DNA from: Candidatus Rokuibacteriota bacterium
Lineage (GTDB): Bacteria > Methylomirabilota > Methylomirabilia > Rokubacteriales > CSP1-6
DNA length: 64,000 bases
Direction of reading: 5' to 3'
Assembly (NCBI GenBank): GCA_003220225.1
Contig: QHRU01000072.1
Span: 1 to 64,000 of the forward strand
The position numbers and the translations under genes were made by a program. The notes under the pieces are model-generated. The model was not told where the DNA came from. It ran no database searches and was given only the letters and a program-made list of their open reading frames with translations. Shown here one piece after another: positions 26,555 to 38,660 of this stretch (the first letter of the stretch is position 1; each line of letters begins with the position of its first letter).

Positions 26555-27109
26555 GGCCCGAAGCGCCGGCGGAATTGCCCGCGTCCGCGCGCCGACCTCC
26601 GTTACCTGACCGTCTGCGTCGTGCCTCATCACTACCCGGGTCGCGTCGCAGGCCAGACGGCGAGAGGTCTCTGCGGAAACGTGCGCGCCGGCCTCGAGCA
26701 GTGACTGGCCGGAGGCGGCGGGATCCGCCAGCGCGTCAGACTCAGCCAAGACCGGCGCATCGACGTGGACGACGACCTGATACCGCTCGCCCGGTGTTTC
26801 CCGGATCGATCCCGTGGTGCAGGGCGGTCTCGGCGAGCAAGGCCAGCGCGTCGGCCGGCTGCTGGCCGAACGCGGGTGGCTCCGCGGCCGGGTCCTGGAA
26901 CGTTCCCGCGGGAACGTTTTTGTTTATCAGGCCGGTGTCCGGGTGTGCGACCTGCGTACGCCGTCTTCGTCTTGATACACATGGAGCGTGCGGCTCCGGT
27001 GGCGCTGCGTGCTCTGCTTCGCTTCGGCGATGCGATCCACCCGTCGCCAGCCCCGGACGATGCGCTCGACATGCTCCGCAGTGCCGGCGTCATCAAACAC
27101 GGTCGTCAT
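26555..27109 (-). pseudogene. Decayed DUF222/HNH endonuclease (13E12-repeat) gene
   Basis: Three frames carry pieces of one protein. From 27109: TAEHVERIVRGWRRVDRIAE and RTLHVYQDEDG, then a stop in the shifted frame. Around 26920-26815: FQDPAAEPPAFGQQPADALA and LLAETALHHGIDPG. Around 26795-26555: ERYQVVVHVDAPVLAESDAL, ETSRRLACDATRVVMRHDAD and EVGARTRAIPPALR. This is the typical order of DUF222 proteins that end in an HNH nuclease, but the N-terminal half and the HNH Cys/His part are missing. The remnant fills most of the 938-base gap between the activator gene and the macroglobulin operon; 27110-27264 shows nothing further. Confidence 0.8.
26899..26918. other. Perfect 20-bp palindrome followed by a T-run
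   Basis: AACGTTCCCGCGGGAACGTT reads the same on both strands and is followed on the plus strand by TTTGTTT. It sits inside the DUF222 remnant, where coding continuity is already lost. It could be a regulator site or, on the plus strand, a terminator-like hairpin, but no plus-strand gene ends nearby. Confidence 0.5.
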
Positions 27110-27264
27110 CGGCGACTCTCCTCTCGCTCTGCGCCGACTCTACACCGTGATTTTCGAGGGCTCGTGGCGCCACCAAGACGCGCGATCAGCGCGCGATCTC
27201 AAATTACTCGGGGGACGCTTGGCACTGCGCGACAGAGAAACCTTCCCCCTCATCCGAGACGAGC

Positions 27265-29816
<2,552 letters not shown>

Positions 29817-29820
<4 letters not shown>

Positions 29821-30980
29821 GGACGCGGGCGCGAGCGCCCCTCGGCGGCGGCGCTCTTGAGGTAGGCGAGGATTCGCGCGTCGTGCGCGGGCAGCTGGCC
29901 GTCGATTCCCTGGTCGTAGAGCGTCTCGAGAATGCGCTGGGCGGGCTCGCTGAGCGCGGCGGCTTCCCGGATGAGGATGGCGACCGCCTCGCCCGTGCGG
30001 CCCTGGCGCAGGAGCGCGGCGCCCAGCGGCTCGTCGCCCTCGCGCGTCAGCCCCGGGTAGTCCTTCCAGAGTCGCGCGCGGTACTCGCCGAACGCCTGCT
30101 CGACGGCCTGGCGCTCGGCCGGCGTCCGGCGTGAGCGCCCGGACGCCGCCTGGCGCAATTGCACGAGGCTCTCGTCCGCCTGCGCCACGCCCTGCTCGGC
30201 CGCGCGCGTCCACCAGGTGATCGCGGCCACGAGATCGCGCTCGACGCCGGCCCCGGTCGCGTACGCCGCGCCGGCGAAGTACTGCGCGCGCGGCAGCCCG
30301 GCCTCGGCGGCGGCGAGGAACTCGGGGGTCGCCTCCGCGTCGCGTCGCGCGAGCTTCAGCACGAGCGCGAGGTTGTAGCGCGCGTCGTGGGCGCTCGGCG
30401 CGCGGGCGAGCACGCGGCGATAGGCGTCGATGGCGCCGGCGAGATCGCCCTGGGCGTAGCGCACGACGCCGAGCGTGTAGCTCGCCTGAACGAGATCGGG
30501 CCGGGCGGCCAGCGCGGCCTCCAGCTCGGCGCGTGCGGCTGGCCAGTCCTGGCGCGCGACGAGCACCGCCGCCAGCGTCAGCCGCGCCTCGGCGAAATCG
30601 GCGCGGACGCGCAGCAGGCCGCGCAGCTCGTCGGCGGCGCCGTCGAGGTCGCCCATCGCGTACAGCGCCAGGCCCAGGCTCGCGCGCGCTTCGGCGAGGT
30701 CGGGGCGCAGCCGCAACGCCTCGCGCAGGGCGACGGCGGCCGCCGCCACCTCACCGCGCGCGATCAGTGCCCGGCCCTCGTCCAGCCGCGCGCGCGCCGG
30801 GTCGGTCGCCGACACCGGGCCCGGGACGGCGACCGTGCGCGGCGCGGGCGTCGTCGGCGCGGACGCAGTCGACGGCGGCGTGGAGGCGGTCGGCGACTGA
30901 GACGGCCGCAGGGTTGCGCATCCGCTGGCGAGGACGAGAAGCGCGAGCGACAGGATGACCGGGCGCGCGGTGCCGTTCAT
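29817..30980 (-). CDS. TPR/Sel1-repeat lipoprotein
   Basis: The 387-residue protein has a lipoprotein signal with lipobox LASGC (Cys21) and a Thr/Pro/Ala-rich linker to about residue 60. Five or so TPR units follow (ALREALRLRPDLAEARASLG, GAIDAYRRVLARAPSAHDAR), then a Sel1-like repeat (YFAGAAYATGAGVERD, ITWWTRAAEQG). It is likely outer-membrane bound and makes protein contacts. Its stop overlaps the CHASE2 activator start, so it may be a periplasmic partner or signal input of that regulator (inference). Confidence 0.88.
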
Positions 30981-31034
30981 CAGACACTTCGATGATAGCA
31001 GAGCGGGTTACACTCCCCGGCACGGAGGCAGCCG

Positions 31035-31832
31035 ATGCGATATCTGGTGACGGGCGCGGCGAGCGGGATCGGGCGGGCGACGGTGCTGAGGCTGGCGCGC
31101 GACGCGCGCTCGGCCGGACGCGCCGCAAAGATTACCATCGTCGACGTGGCGCAGGCGAAGGCCAAGCTCGACGCCGTCGCGGAAGAGCTGCGCAAGCTCG
31201 ACGCCGAGCCGCTGGCGCTCCACGCCGACATGGCGACCGCCGACGCGCCCGCGCGCGCCGTCGGCGAGGCCGTCGCGCGCTTCGGCGGGCTCGACGGTCT
31301 CGTGAGCAACGCCGGCATCAACCGCCCCGGCGCGCTCCTCACCTATACCGTCGAGGACTGGGACGCGCTCTTCAACGTCAACACGCGCGCGACGTGGCTG
31401 CTGGCGAAGGCGGCGCACGACGCGCTGGCCACCGCGAAGGGCGCCATCGTGGTCACCGCCTCGATGTCGGGCAGCAACGCGCACGCGAACCTCGGGGCCT
31501 ACGCGCCGAGCAAGGCGGCGGTCATCATGCTGATGCGCGTGCTCGCCCAGGAGTTCGGCCGCGACGGCGTCCGCGTGAACTCCGTGTCGCCGGGGATGGT
31601 GCGTACCGGCATGAGCGAGAAGGCCTACCAGGACGCGTCGGTCGCCGCCGAGCGCGCCGCGCTGGTGCCGCTCGGCCGGGTGGCCGCGCCCGAGGACATC
31701 GCCGACGCCGTGGCGTTCCTGCTCGGCCCCGACGCGCGCTACATCAACGGGCACGACCTCGTCGTGGACGGCGCGGTGAGCGGGAACTTCCTGGGCCGGC
31801 TGCCCGGGATCTCGAAGATCTCGCGCGGCTGA
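31035..31832 (+). CDS. Short-chain dehydrogenase/reductase
   Basis: The 265-residue SDR has the cofactor motif VTGAASGIGRATVLRLA, the NAG segment LVSNAGINRPG, catalytic Ser in TASMSGSNAH and the YxxxK pair in YAPSKAAVIM. PGMVRTGMSEK and the C-terminal INGHDLVVDGAVSG are also typical. It is an NAD(P)-dependent oxidoreductase of unknown substrate. Its last 89 bases overlap the convergent LLM gene. A possible RBS (CACGGAGGCAGCCG) precedes the ATG. Confidence 0.92.
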   Translation: MRYLVTGAASGIGRATVLRLARDARSAGRAAKITIVDVAQAKAKLDAVAEELRKLDAEPLALHADMATADAPARAVGEAVARFGGLDGLVSNAGINRPGALLTYTVEDWDALFNVNTRATWLLAKAAHDALATAKGAIVVTASMSGSNAHANLGAYAPSKAAVIMLMRVLAQEFGRDGVRVNSVSPGMVRTGMSEKAYQDASVAAERAALVPLGRVAAPEDIADAVAFLLGPDARYINGHDLVVDGAVSGNFLGRLPGISKISRG

Positions 31833-32904
31833 GCCGAGGGACGACCTCCTCTTTCAGGAGGCGCATCGAGCGCTCCCACGCCCCGCGCGGCGTCCACTCG
31901 TGCGCGATGACGAGCAGCGTGCCGAAGCCGCCCACGTCCTCAGCCAGCCGCGCGAGCTTCGTCGCGACCGTGTCGGGGCTGCCGACGATCCAGATGTTGT
32001 CGCAGAGGTACTCGAGCGTGACCTCCGGATCCGCCATGGCGGGATCGACCTTGAGCATGTCGAAGCCGCGGAGCTTCGGGAGCAATTTCAGGAAATAGTC
32101 GCGGTAGTCGCGCCCGAGCGTGCCCCCGATCGCCTCGCGTCGCGCCTTGGCGTCGGTGTCGGCGACGAAGACGTCGCGCGCGATGCGCCACGTCTTCCGA
32201 TCGGCGATGCGGCCGGCGCGCTTCGCCCCCGTCTCCACGGCCTCCCAGTGCGTCTTCAGAATGCGCGGCGGCACGAAGTTGATGGACATCGGGATGTAGC
32301 CGCGCTCGCCCGCGAGCACGAGCGTCTCCGAGTTCGCGGTCACGCCGGCCACGCCGATCGGCGGGTGCGGCTTCTGGTAGGGCCGCAGATGCAGGCGCAG
32401 GCCGATGTCCGGCTGCGGCTGCGGCACGGTGAAGCGCCAGCGCCGGCCCTCGCCCTCGTAGGCTCCGGGCTTGGCGTCCTGCCAGAGCGCCAGCACGGTG
32501 TCGAGGATCTCGCGGGTGATCACGCGATGCTCGCCGCTCTTGGGATCGACGCCGAACATCTCGAAGTCACCGGGGAAGCCGCCGGAGCCGACGCCCCAGT
32601 AGAAGCGTCCGCGCGCCATCTGGTCCAGCTGCGCGATGCGCTGGGCCAGCATGAGCGGGTCGTGGTTGGGCAGGCACGAGACGCCGGTGGCGAGCGTCAT
32701 CCGCGTCGTCATGCCGAGCGCCCGCGCGATGAAGAGATCGGGGCACGGGATGTTCTCCCACTGCGCCGTGAAGTGCTCGCCGATCCACGCCTCTTCGTAG
32801 CCGAGCCGGTCCAGCGTCGCCAGCTGGACGAGGTCGTCGTCCATCGTCCGCGCCGGGTCGGCCCCCGGCGGATGCAGCGGCATCGCAAAATAGCCGAGTC
32901 GCAT
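31744..32904 (-). CDS. LLM-class flavin-dependent oxidoreductase
   Basis: The start MRLGYFAMPLHPPGADP at ATG 32904 follows GGTGGAGG, giving 386 residues; an upstream in-frame start at 32928 is less likely. It has luciferase-like features: EAWIGEHFTAQWENIPCPDL, MTLATGVSCLPNHDPLMLA, ARGRFYWGVGSGGFPGD and YQKPHPPIGVAGVT. It resembles alkanal-monooxygenase-like enzymes. The start lies 66 bases from the divergent LigB gene, so the two could share regulation. The last 30 residues are Arg/Ser-rich and lie opposite the SDR end, so the true family C-terminus may be shorter. Confidence 0.9.
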   Translation of the reverse strand: MRLGYFAMPLHPPGADPARTMDDDLVQLATLDRLGYEEAWIGEHFTAQWENIPCPDLFIARALGMTTRMTLATGVSCLPNHDPLMLAQRIAQLDQMARGRFYWGVGSGGFPGDFEMFGVDPKSGEHRVITREILDTVLALWQDAKPGAYEGEGRRWRFTVPQPQPDIGLRLHLRPYQKPHPPIGVAGVTANSETLVLAGERGYIPMSINFVPPRILKTHWEAVETGAKRAGRIADRKTWRIARDVFVADTDAKARREAIGGTLGRDYRDYFLKLLPKLRGFDMLKVDPAMADPEVTLEYLCDNIWIVGSPDTVATKLARLAEDVGGFGTLLVIAHEWTPRGAWERSMRLLKEEVVPRLSRARSSRSRAAGPGSSRSPRRPRRGRAR

Positions 32905-32970
32905 CGGGATCCTCCACCTTGACAGCATCGCTTCGCGGTGATGCCATTAGGGCCCACCGGAGGCCGAATT

Positions 32971-33804
32971 ATGGCAGAGATCGTCGCGGCAGCGCTGGCG
33001 GCCCACGCGCCCCTCATCACGGGCAAGCCGGAGATCGCGCGCCCCGAGCAGCGCGAGCGCCTGTACGCCGGCTTCCACGAGATGCGGCGGCGGCTGGCGG
33101 CGGCGCGGCCCGATCTCCTCGTGATGTTCGTGAACGATCACCTGCAGAACTTTCCCTACAGCAACCTGCCGGCGTTCTGCGTCGGCCTCGTCGACGCCTA
33201 CGACGCGCCGAGCCCCGGGGGCAGCACGCTCATGCGCATCCCGCCGCGCAAGATCCCCGGCGCGCCGACGTGGGGCATGGCGCTGCTGGAGGCGGGGCTG
33301 GCGGGCGGCTTCGACTTCGCCTACTCGTACGAGATCGAGTCGTGGGACGAGCTGTCGGTGCCGCTGCACTTCCTCAACCCCGACGGTGACATTCCCGTGG
33401 CGACCGTGTACACGAACTGCGCGGCGCCGCCGCTGCCCACGCTGCGCCGCTGCCACGAGATGGGCGCCTTCGTGGGACGGTTCGCGAGATCACATCGCGG
33501 CGCGTCGCGCGTCGCGTTCGTCGCCACGGGCGGGATCTCGCACTGGGTCGGCACGCCCGAGACGGGGCGCATCAACCCGGAGTGGGACCACTGGGTGATC
33601 GATCACATCGAGCGCGGCGACGTCGAGCCGCTGCTGCGGCTGACGTGGGACGAGATCGAGCGCGACGGCGGCAACGGCGGCCAGGAGATCCGCAACTGGG
33701 TGGCGCTGATGGGCGCCGTACCGGGCTGGAAGGGCGAGTCGCTGGCCTACGAGCCGGTGCCCGAGTGGATCACCGGCTGCGGCACGGTGTGGGTGCACGC
33801 GTGA
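32971..33804 (+). CDS. LigB-type class III extradiol ring-cleavage dioxygenase (catalytic subunit)
   Basis: From ATG 32971 the protein has 277 residues. Fe(II)-binding signs of the LigB fold are AAHAPLI near residue 12 and VMFVNDHLQNF near residue 50, with IESWDELSVPLHFLNPDGDI and ATGGISHWVG later. Class III dioxygenases open catechol-like rings next to the diol using O2. The GTGA overlap with a LigA-like gene shows a two-subunit protocatechuate-4,5-dioxygenase-like enzyme. The natural substrate is unknown. Confidence 0.88.
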   Translation: MAEIVAAALAAHAPLITGKPEIARPEQRERLYAGFHEMRRRLAAARPDLLVMFVNDHLQNFPYSNLPAFCVGLVDAYDAPSPGGSTLMRIPPRKIPGAPTWGMALLEAGLAGGFDFAYSYEIESWDELSVPLHFLNPDGDIPVATVYTNCAAPPLPTLRRCHEMGAFVGRFARSHRGASRVAFVATGGISHWVGTPETGRINPEWDHWVIDHIERGDVEPLLRLTWDEIERDGGNGGQEIRNWVALMGAVPGWKGESLAYEPVPEWITGCGTVWVHA

Positions 33805-34016
33805 TCGCCGTCTCGTACCCGCTGAACAAGATCCTGACGGGCCTCGCCCGCGCCCACGTCACCCGCGAGAAGCTGAGCGACGCCGAGCTGGCCGGCCACG
33901 ATCTGAGCGACGCCGAGCGGTCGGCGCTCCTGGCCGGCGACATCCGCCGGCTCTACGACCTCGGCGCCAACCCCTACCTGATCCGGCGAGTCTTTCGGCC
34001 CCGATTCCCCATCTAA
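33801..34016 (+). CDS. LigA-like small dioxygenase subunit
   Basis: A GTG start at 33801 overlaps the LigB stop by 4 bases and gives 71 residues: SYPLNKILTGLARAHVTREK, then LSDAERSALLAGDIRRLYDL and GANPYLIRRVF. This helical pattern matches the LigA (alpha) subunit that caps the active site of LigAB enzymes. It is much shorter than usual LigA, keeping only the core helices. Coupled translation supports equal amounts of both subunits. Confidence 0.82.
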   Translation: MIAVSYPLNKILTGLARAHVTREKLSDAELAGHDLSDAERSALLAGDIRRLYDLGANPYLIRRVFRPRFPI

Positions 34017-34035
34017 GCGAGGGAGACCCTTCGTG

Positions 34036-34992
34036 ATGCGTCGCCTGCTCCTTGCGTTGTCCCTCGTCGTCCTCGCCCTGCCCGTCGGGGCCGAGGTCAC
34101 GTCGCGGCCCTACGCCCTGCCGTCGGGCGGCGGCTCGCCGCACGACGTGGCGGTGAGCGCGGACGGCGTCGTCTGGTACACGGCGCAGCGCGACGGCAAG
34201 CTGGGGCGCCTCGATCCCGCGAGCGGCAAGGTCGAGCTGATCCCCCTCGGCCAGGGGGCGGCGCCGCACGGCGTGATCATCGGCCCCGACGGCGCGCCGT
34301 GGGTGACCGAGGGCGGCACGAACTCGATCGTGCGCGTCGATCCGAAGACGCGAGAGGTCAGGCGCTGGCCGCTGCCGGAGACGCGCAAGTGGGCCAACCT
34401 CAACACCGCGACGTTCGACAAGCGCGGGCGCATCTGGTTCACGGGCCAGAGCGGCGTGTACGGCCGCCTCGACCCCGCGACCGGCGACATGAAGGTCTGG
34501 GACGCGCCGCGCGGCCGCGGCCCCTACGGGATCGCGACGACGCCCGAGGGCGACGTCTACTACGCCTCGCTGGCCGGCAGCCACATCGCGCGCGTCGATC
34601 TCGACACGGGCGCGGCGACCGTCATCGAGCCGCCGACGAAGGATCAGGGCGCGCGGCGCGTGTGGTCCGACAGCAAGGGCCGGATCTGGGTCAGCGAGTG
34701 GAACTCCGGCAACGTGAGCGTGTACGATCCGAGGGCGCAGACGTGGAAGATGTGGCGGCTGCCCGGCGAGAGCCCGCGCGCGTACGCCGTGTACGTGGAC
34801 GAGCAGGACGTCGTGTGGCTCAGCGACTTCGGCGCCAACGCGATCGTCCGCTTCGAGCCGGCCACCGAGAAGTTCCAGGTGTTCCCGAGCGACAGGCGGG
34901 GCGCGAACGTCCGGCAGATCCTCGGCCGGCCGGGCGAGGTCTGGGCCCCGGAGTCGGGCAACGACCGCCTCGTGGTCTATCGCACGAAGTGA
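34036..34992 (+). CDS. Vgb/SMP-30-like secreted beta-propeller
   Basis: A 318-residue protein with signal peptide (LLLALSLVVLALPVGA). The rest is a beta-propeller with repeats such as GSPHDVAVSADGVVWYTAQR, GKLGRLDPASGKVE, GIATTPEGDVYYASLAGSHI and GRIWVSEWNSGNVSVYD, as in virginiamycin B lyase and related Vgb proteins. Most such proteins have no known lyase role. It follows the LigAB genes by 20 bases and precedes the MBL-fold gene by 11, so it probably belongs to the same unit. A GTG directly before the ATG is an alternative start. Confidence 0.85.
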   Translation: MRRLLLALSLVVLALPVGAEVTSRPYALPSGGGSPHDVAVSADGVVWYTAQRDGKLGRLDPASGKVELIPLGQGAAPHGVIIGPDGAPWVTEGGTNSIVRVDPKTREVRRWPLPETRKWANLNTATFDKRGRIWFTGQSGVYGRLDPATGDMKVWDAPRGRGPYGIATTPEGDVYYASLAGSHIARVDLDTGAATVIEPPTKDQGARRVWSDSKGRIWVSEWNSGNVSVYDPRAQTWKMWRLPGESPRAYAVYVDEQDVVWLSDFGANAIVRFEPATEKFQVFPSDRRGANVRQILGRPGEVWAPESGNDRLVVYRTK

Positions 34993-35003
34993 GGAGGACG
35001 AGG

Positions 35004-36386
35004 ATGCGCATCATCCTGAGAGCGACGCTGACGGTGCTGCTGCTGCTCTCGTCCGCACCGGCGGACGCGCAGGACGCGCGCGCGACGCTGGACGCCGCGA
35101 CCAAAGCGCTCGGGGCGGCCAATCTGAAGTCCTACGAAATGACGGCCAGCGGCGTGAGCTGGGCGACGGGCCAGAGCCCCGCGCCGGGGAGCCCGTGGCC
35201 GCGGTTCGTCGTGAAGAACCTCACGCGCTCGGTCAACTACGAGACCGCGTCGCTGCGCGACGTCTGGGTGCGCACGCAGGGCGAGGACCCGCCGCGCGGC
35301 GGCGGCGTCCAGCCCGTCCGCGGTGAGCAGCGCCAGGTCTTCGTCGTCGCGGGCGATCTCGCCTGGAACGTCGTGAACGACGCGGCCATTCCGGCGCCGA
35401 TCACGCTGGCCGCCCGGCAGCTCGAGCTGTGGGCAACGCCCCACGGCGTCGTGAAGGCGGCAAGGGCCAACAACGCCACCGTGCAGGGCCGCACGCTCGC
35501 CTTCGCGGTTCCCGGCAGGTTCACGGTGCGCGCGACGCTCAACCGCGCCAACCTCGTGGAGCGCGTCGAGGCGGTCATCCCGAACCCGGTGCTGGGCGAC
35601 ATTCCCGTCACCGTCGAGTACGCGGACTACAAGGATGTGGGGGGCGTGAAGTTCCCCATGAGGATCACGCAGACGGCCGGCGGGTTCCCCACGCTCGACC
35701 TCACGGTGGCCGAGGTGCGGCCGAGCGCCGCCGTGGACGTCGCCGTGCCCGACAACGTGCGCGCGGCCACCGCGCCGTACGCCGTGGTGACCACGCAGAT
35801 GGTCGCCGAGGGCGTGTGGTACCTGACGGGCGGCACCCATCACAGCGTGGCGATCGAGATGGCCGATCACCTGATCGTCGTGGAGGCCCCGCTCAACGAC
35901 GAGCGCGCGCTCGCCGTGCTCAAGGAAGCGCGGGGGCTGGCGCCGGGCAAGCCCGTCCGCTACGTGATCAACAGCCATCATCACTTCGACCACTCGGGCG
36001 GCCTTCGCGCGTTCGCCGCGCGCTCGACGATCAGTCCCGACCATCTCGCCAGGTCCGGGAAGAAGGCGGCCGCCACCGAGGGCGTGCGCGACAAGCGTGT
36101 CCTCACCGACGGCACGCGCAGCGTCGAGATCCACCACGTCGCCGGCATCCTGCACGACGACGGCATGCTCTTGGTGTACCTGCCGAAGGAGAAGCTGCTC
36201 ATCGAGGCGGACGCGTATACGCCGACGCCTCCGAACACGCCACCTCCGAGCCCGCCAAGCCCGTTCAACGTGGCCCTGGTGGACAACATCGCGAGGCTCG
36301 GATTGACTGTCGACCGGCTGCTGCCGCTGCACGGACGGATCGTGCCGCTCGCCGATCTGCTCCAGGCCGCCGGCCGCGCCAACTAG
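35004..36386 (+). CDS. Secreted MBL-fold hydrolase
   Basis: The 460-residue protein has a signal peptide (ATLTVLLLLSSAPADAQ), an N-terminal region of about 270 residues with a lipoprotein-carrier-like beta fold, and a C-terminal metallo-beta-lactamase domain. The zinc motif is NSHHHFDHSGGL near residue 323, and YLPKEKLLIEADAYTPTPPN gives the later Asp ligand. RBS GGAGGACGAGG precedes the ATG. Substrate unknown; it is likely periplasmic. It sits between the Vgb-like and thioredoxin-like genes on one strand. Confidence 0.87.
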   Translation: MRIILRATLTVLLLLSSAPADAQDARATLDAATKALGAANLKSYEMTASGVSWATGQSPAPGSPWPRFVVKNLTRSVNYETASLRDVWVRTQGEDPPRGGGVQPVRGEQRQVFVVAGDLAWNVVNDAAIPAPITLAARQLELWATPHGVVKAARANNATVQGRTLAFAVPGRFTVRATLNRANLVERVEAVIPNPVLGDIPVTVEYADYKDVGGVKFPMRITQTAGGFPTLDLTVAEVRPSAAVDVAVPDNVRAATAPYAVVTTQMVAEGVWYLTGGTHHSVAIEMADHLIVVEAPLNDERALAVLKEARGLAPGKPVRYVINSHHHFDHSGGLRAFAARSTISPDHLARSGKKAAATEGVRDKRVLTDGTRSVEIHHVAGILHDDGMLLVYLPKEKLLIEADAYTPTPPNTPPPSPPSPFNVALVDNIARLGLTVDRLLPLHGRIVPLADLLQAAGRAN

Positions 36387-36402
36387 AGAGAGGAGAGAGG
36401 AC

Positions 36403-37005
36403 ATGGCCCAGCTGACCGTTCCCGTGGATTCGGCGCGCTTCTCGAAGGGTATGACCTGGAAGGACTACATGGCCCAGATGGGCGAGACCCAGAAGCGGAC
36501 CGAGGACAACTACAACAAGGCATCGCTGAGCGCCGACGACAAGAAGTTCTTCTCGGGCGTCAAGGGCGTGAAGTACGTGCTCATGCTCGCCGAGAACTGG
36601 TGCGGCGACGTCCACCGCAACTCCCCGCTGATCGCGCGGATCGTCGAGTCGATCCCGGGGGCGGAGCTGCGGGTCTTCCTGCGCGACCAGAACCTCGACA
36701 TCACCGACTGCTACCTCAACAACGGCTTCCGTTCGATCCCGGTCGTCGTCTTCTTCGACGCGAGCTGGAACGAGATCGGCCGCTGGATCGAGCGCAGCCA
36801 CCCCGCCACCGCGAAGGCGGCGATGATTCGGAGCAAGACGCTCGACATGGCGCCCAAGGACGACAAGGCCAAGCAGGACGCGGCCATGAACGACTTCCGC
36901 GCGCAGGTCAACGCCGAGTACGCGGCGCCGGACAACGCGCTGTGGCGCGCGGCGGCCGGTGAAGTGCGGACGCTGCTCGAGACGAAGCTGGGCCCGAAGA
37001 AGTAG
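36403..37005 (+). CDS. Thioredoxin-fold protein with a single active-site Cys
   Basis: The 200-residue protein has a helical N-terminus, then a thioredoxin fold: VLMLAENWCGDVHRNSPLI in the active-site position and SIPVVVFFDAS with the cis-Pro. The active site reads WCGD, so the second Cys of CxxC is missing; disulfide exchange would need another thiol. It resembles the Thioredoxin_9 group. A GAGAGGAGAGAGG RBS precedes the ATG. It ends the plus-strand unit just before a hairpin. Confidence 0.82.
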   Translation: MAQLTVPVDSARFSKGMTWKDYMAQMGETQKRTEDNYNKASLSADDKKFFSGVKGVKYVLMLAENWCGDVHRNSPLIARIVESIPGAELRVFLRDQNLDITDCYLNNGFRSIPVVVFFDASWNEIGRWIERSHPATAKAAMIRSKTLDMAPKDDKAKQDAAMNDFRAQVNAEYAAPDNALWRAAAGEVRTLLETKLGPKK

Positions 37006-37020
37006 CGAGGCGCGGCGCGC

Positions 37021-37043
37021 GGGGCCGGCGCTCGGCCGGCCCC
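37021..37043. terminator. Strong hairpin between convergent genes
   Basis: GGGGCCGGC-GCTCG-GCCGGCCCC forms a perfect 9-bp stem with a 5-base loop, 16 bases after the thioredoxin-like stop and 22 bases after the convergent SMP-30 stop. No T-run follows, so it may pause or protect transcripts in both directions rather than be a classic terminator. Confidence 0.6.
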
Positions 37044-37064
37044 GCCGCCCGTGGCCGTCCACCC

Positions 37065-37996
<932 letters not shown>

Positions 37997-38000
<4 letters not shown>

Positions 38001-38644
38001 GTCACCTCCCAGGTCGCCACCCAGAAGCCGCGCAGCCCCTCGAACACCAGGTCGCGCGCGCGCCGTCCGAGCGCGTCGCGCAGTGCGGCGGCGTCGAAGA
38101 AGTTCTTGACGATCTCGAAGCGCTCGCCACTCGCCAGGGTGCGCGCCTCGTAGCGATTGCCGGCGGCGTCCGTCCGGCTCGCCGGCAGCGGCCGGTTGCG
38201 GTGATCCCGCTCGTCGAACATCATCACCGCCGCGCCCTGCACGAGATGCGAGTGGAACGCGTCGAGGAACTCGCCCATGCGCGCGAGGTCCACGTGCGAC
38301 AGCCAGCCCGCCGCGAAGCCCGCGTCGCAGCGCGGCGGCGCCGCGCTCGTGGCGTAGGCGTCGCGTCGCTCGAACGTCACGTTGCCGCGCGGCCACGGGC
38401 GCGCGCGCGCCAGGGCCAGCGTCTCCTCGTTGACGTCGGTGGCGTGCACGCCGAGCGCGGTGGTCGCGACGTGCGCCGTCCAGTAGCCGGTGCCGCACGC
38501 GACCTCGAAGACGCTGCGGCCCGCGAAGAAGGCCGGCACCCGCCGGCGCAATTCCGCCAGCGCCGGCTGCCAGGCGGGGATCTCGTACACGCGCTCGTAC
38601 TCGGCGGCGCGCCGCGCGTAGTAGCGCGTCATCTCCTCGGTCAC
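37997..38644 (-). CDS. Class I SAM-dependent methyltransferase
   Basis: The SAM motif I is VFEVACGTGYWTAH, followed by HATDVNEETLALARARP and FERRDAYATS (motif II region) and GWLSHVDLARMGEFL. The start is uncertain: GTG 38644 (TEEMTRYYARRAAEYER) gives 215 residues and lies 16 bases after the LLM stop; ATG 38632 is four codons later. Substrate unknown. It is sandwiched between LLM and SMP-30 genes on one strand. Confidence 0.87.
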
Positions 38645-38660
38645 GACGCGCGTGCCCGCG

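Noticed and set aside
26632-27096. 154-codon minus-strand frame as an intact gene
   Set aside because: It mixes shadow and short true segments of the DUF222 fossil in the wrong frame.
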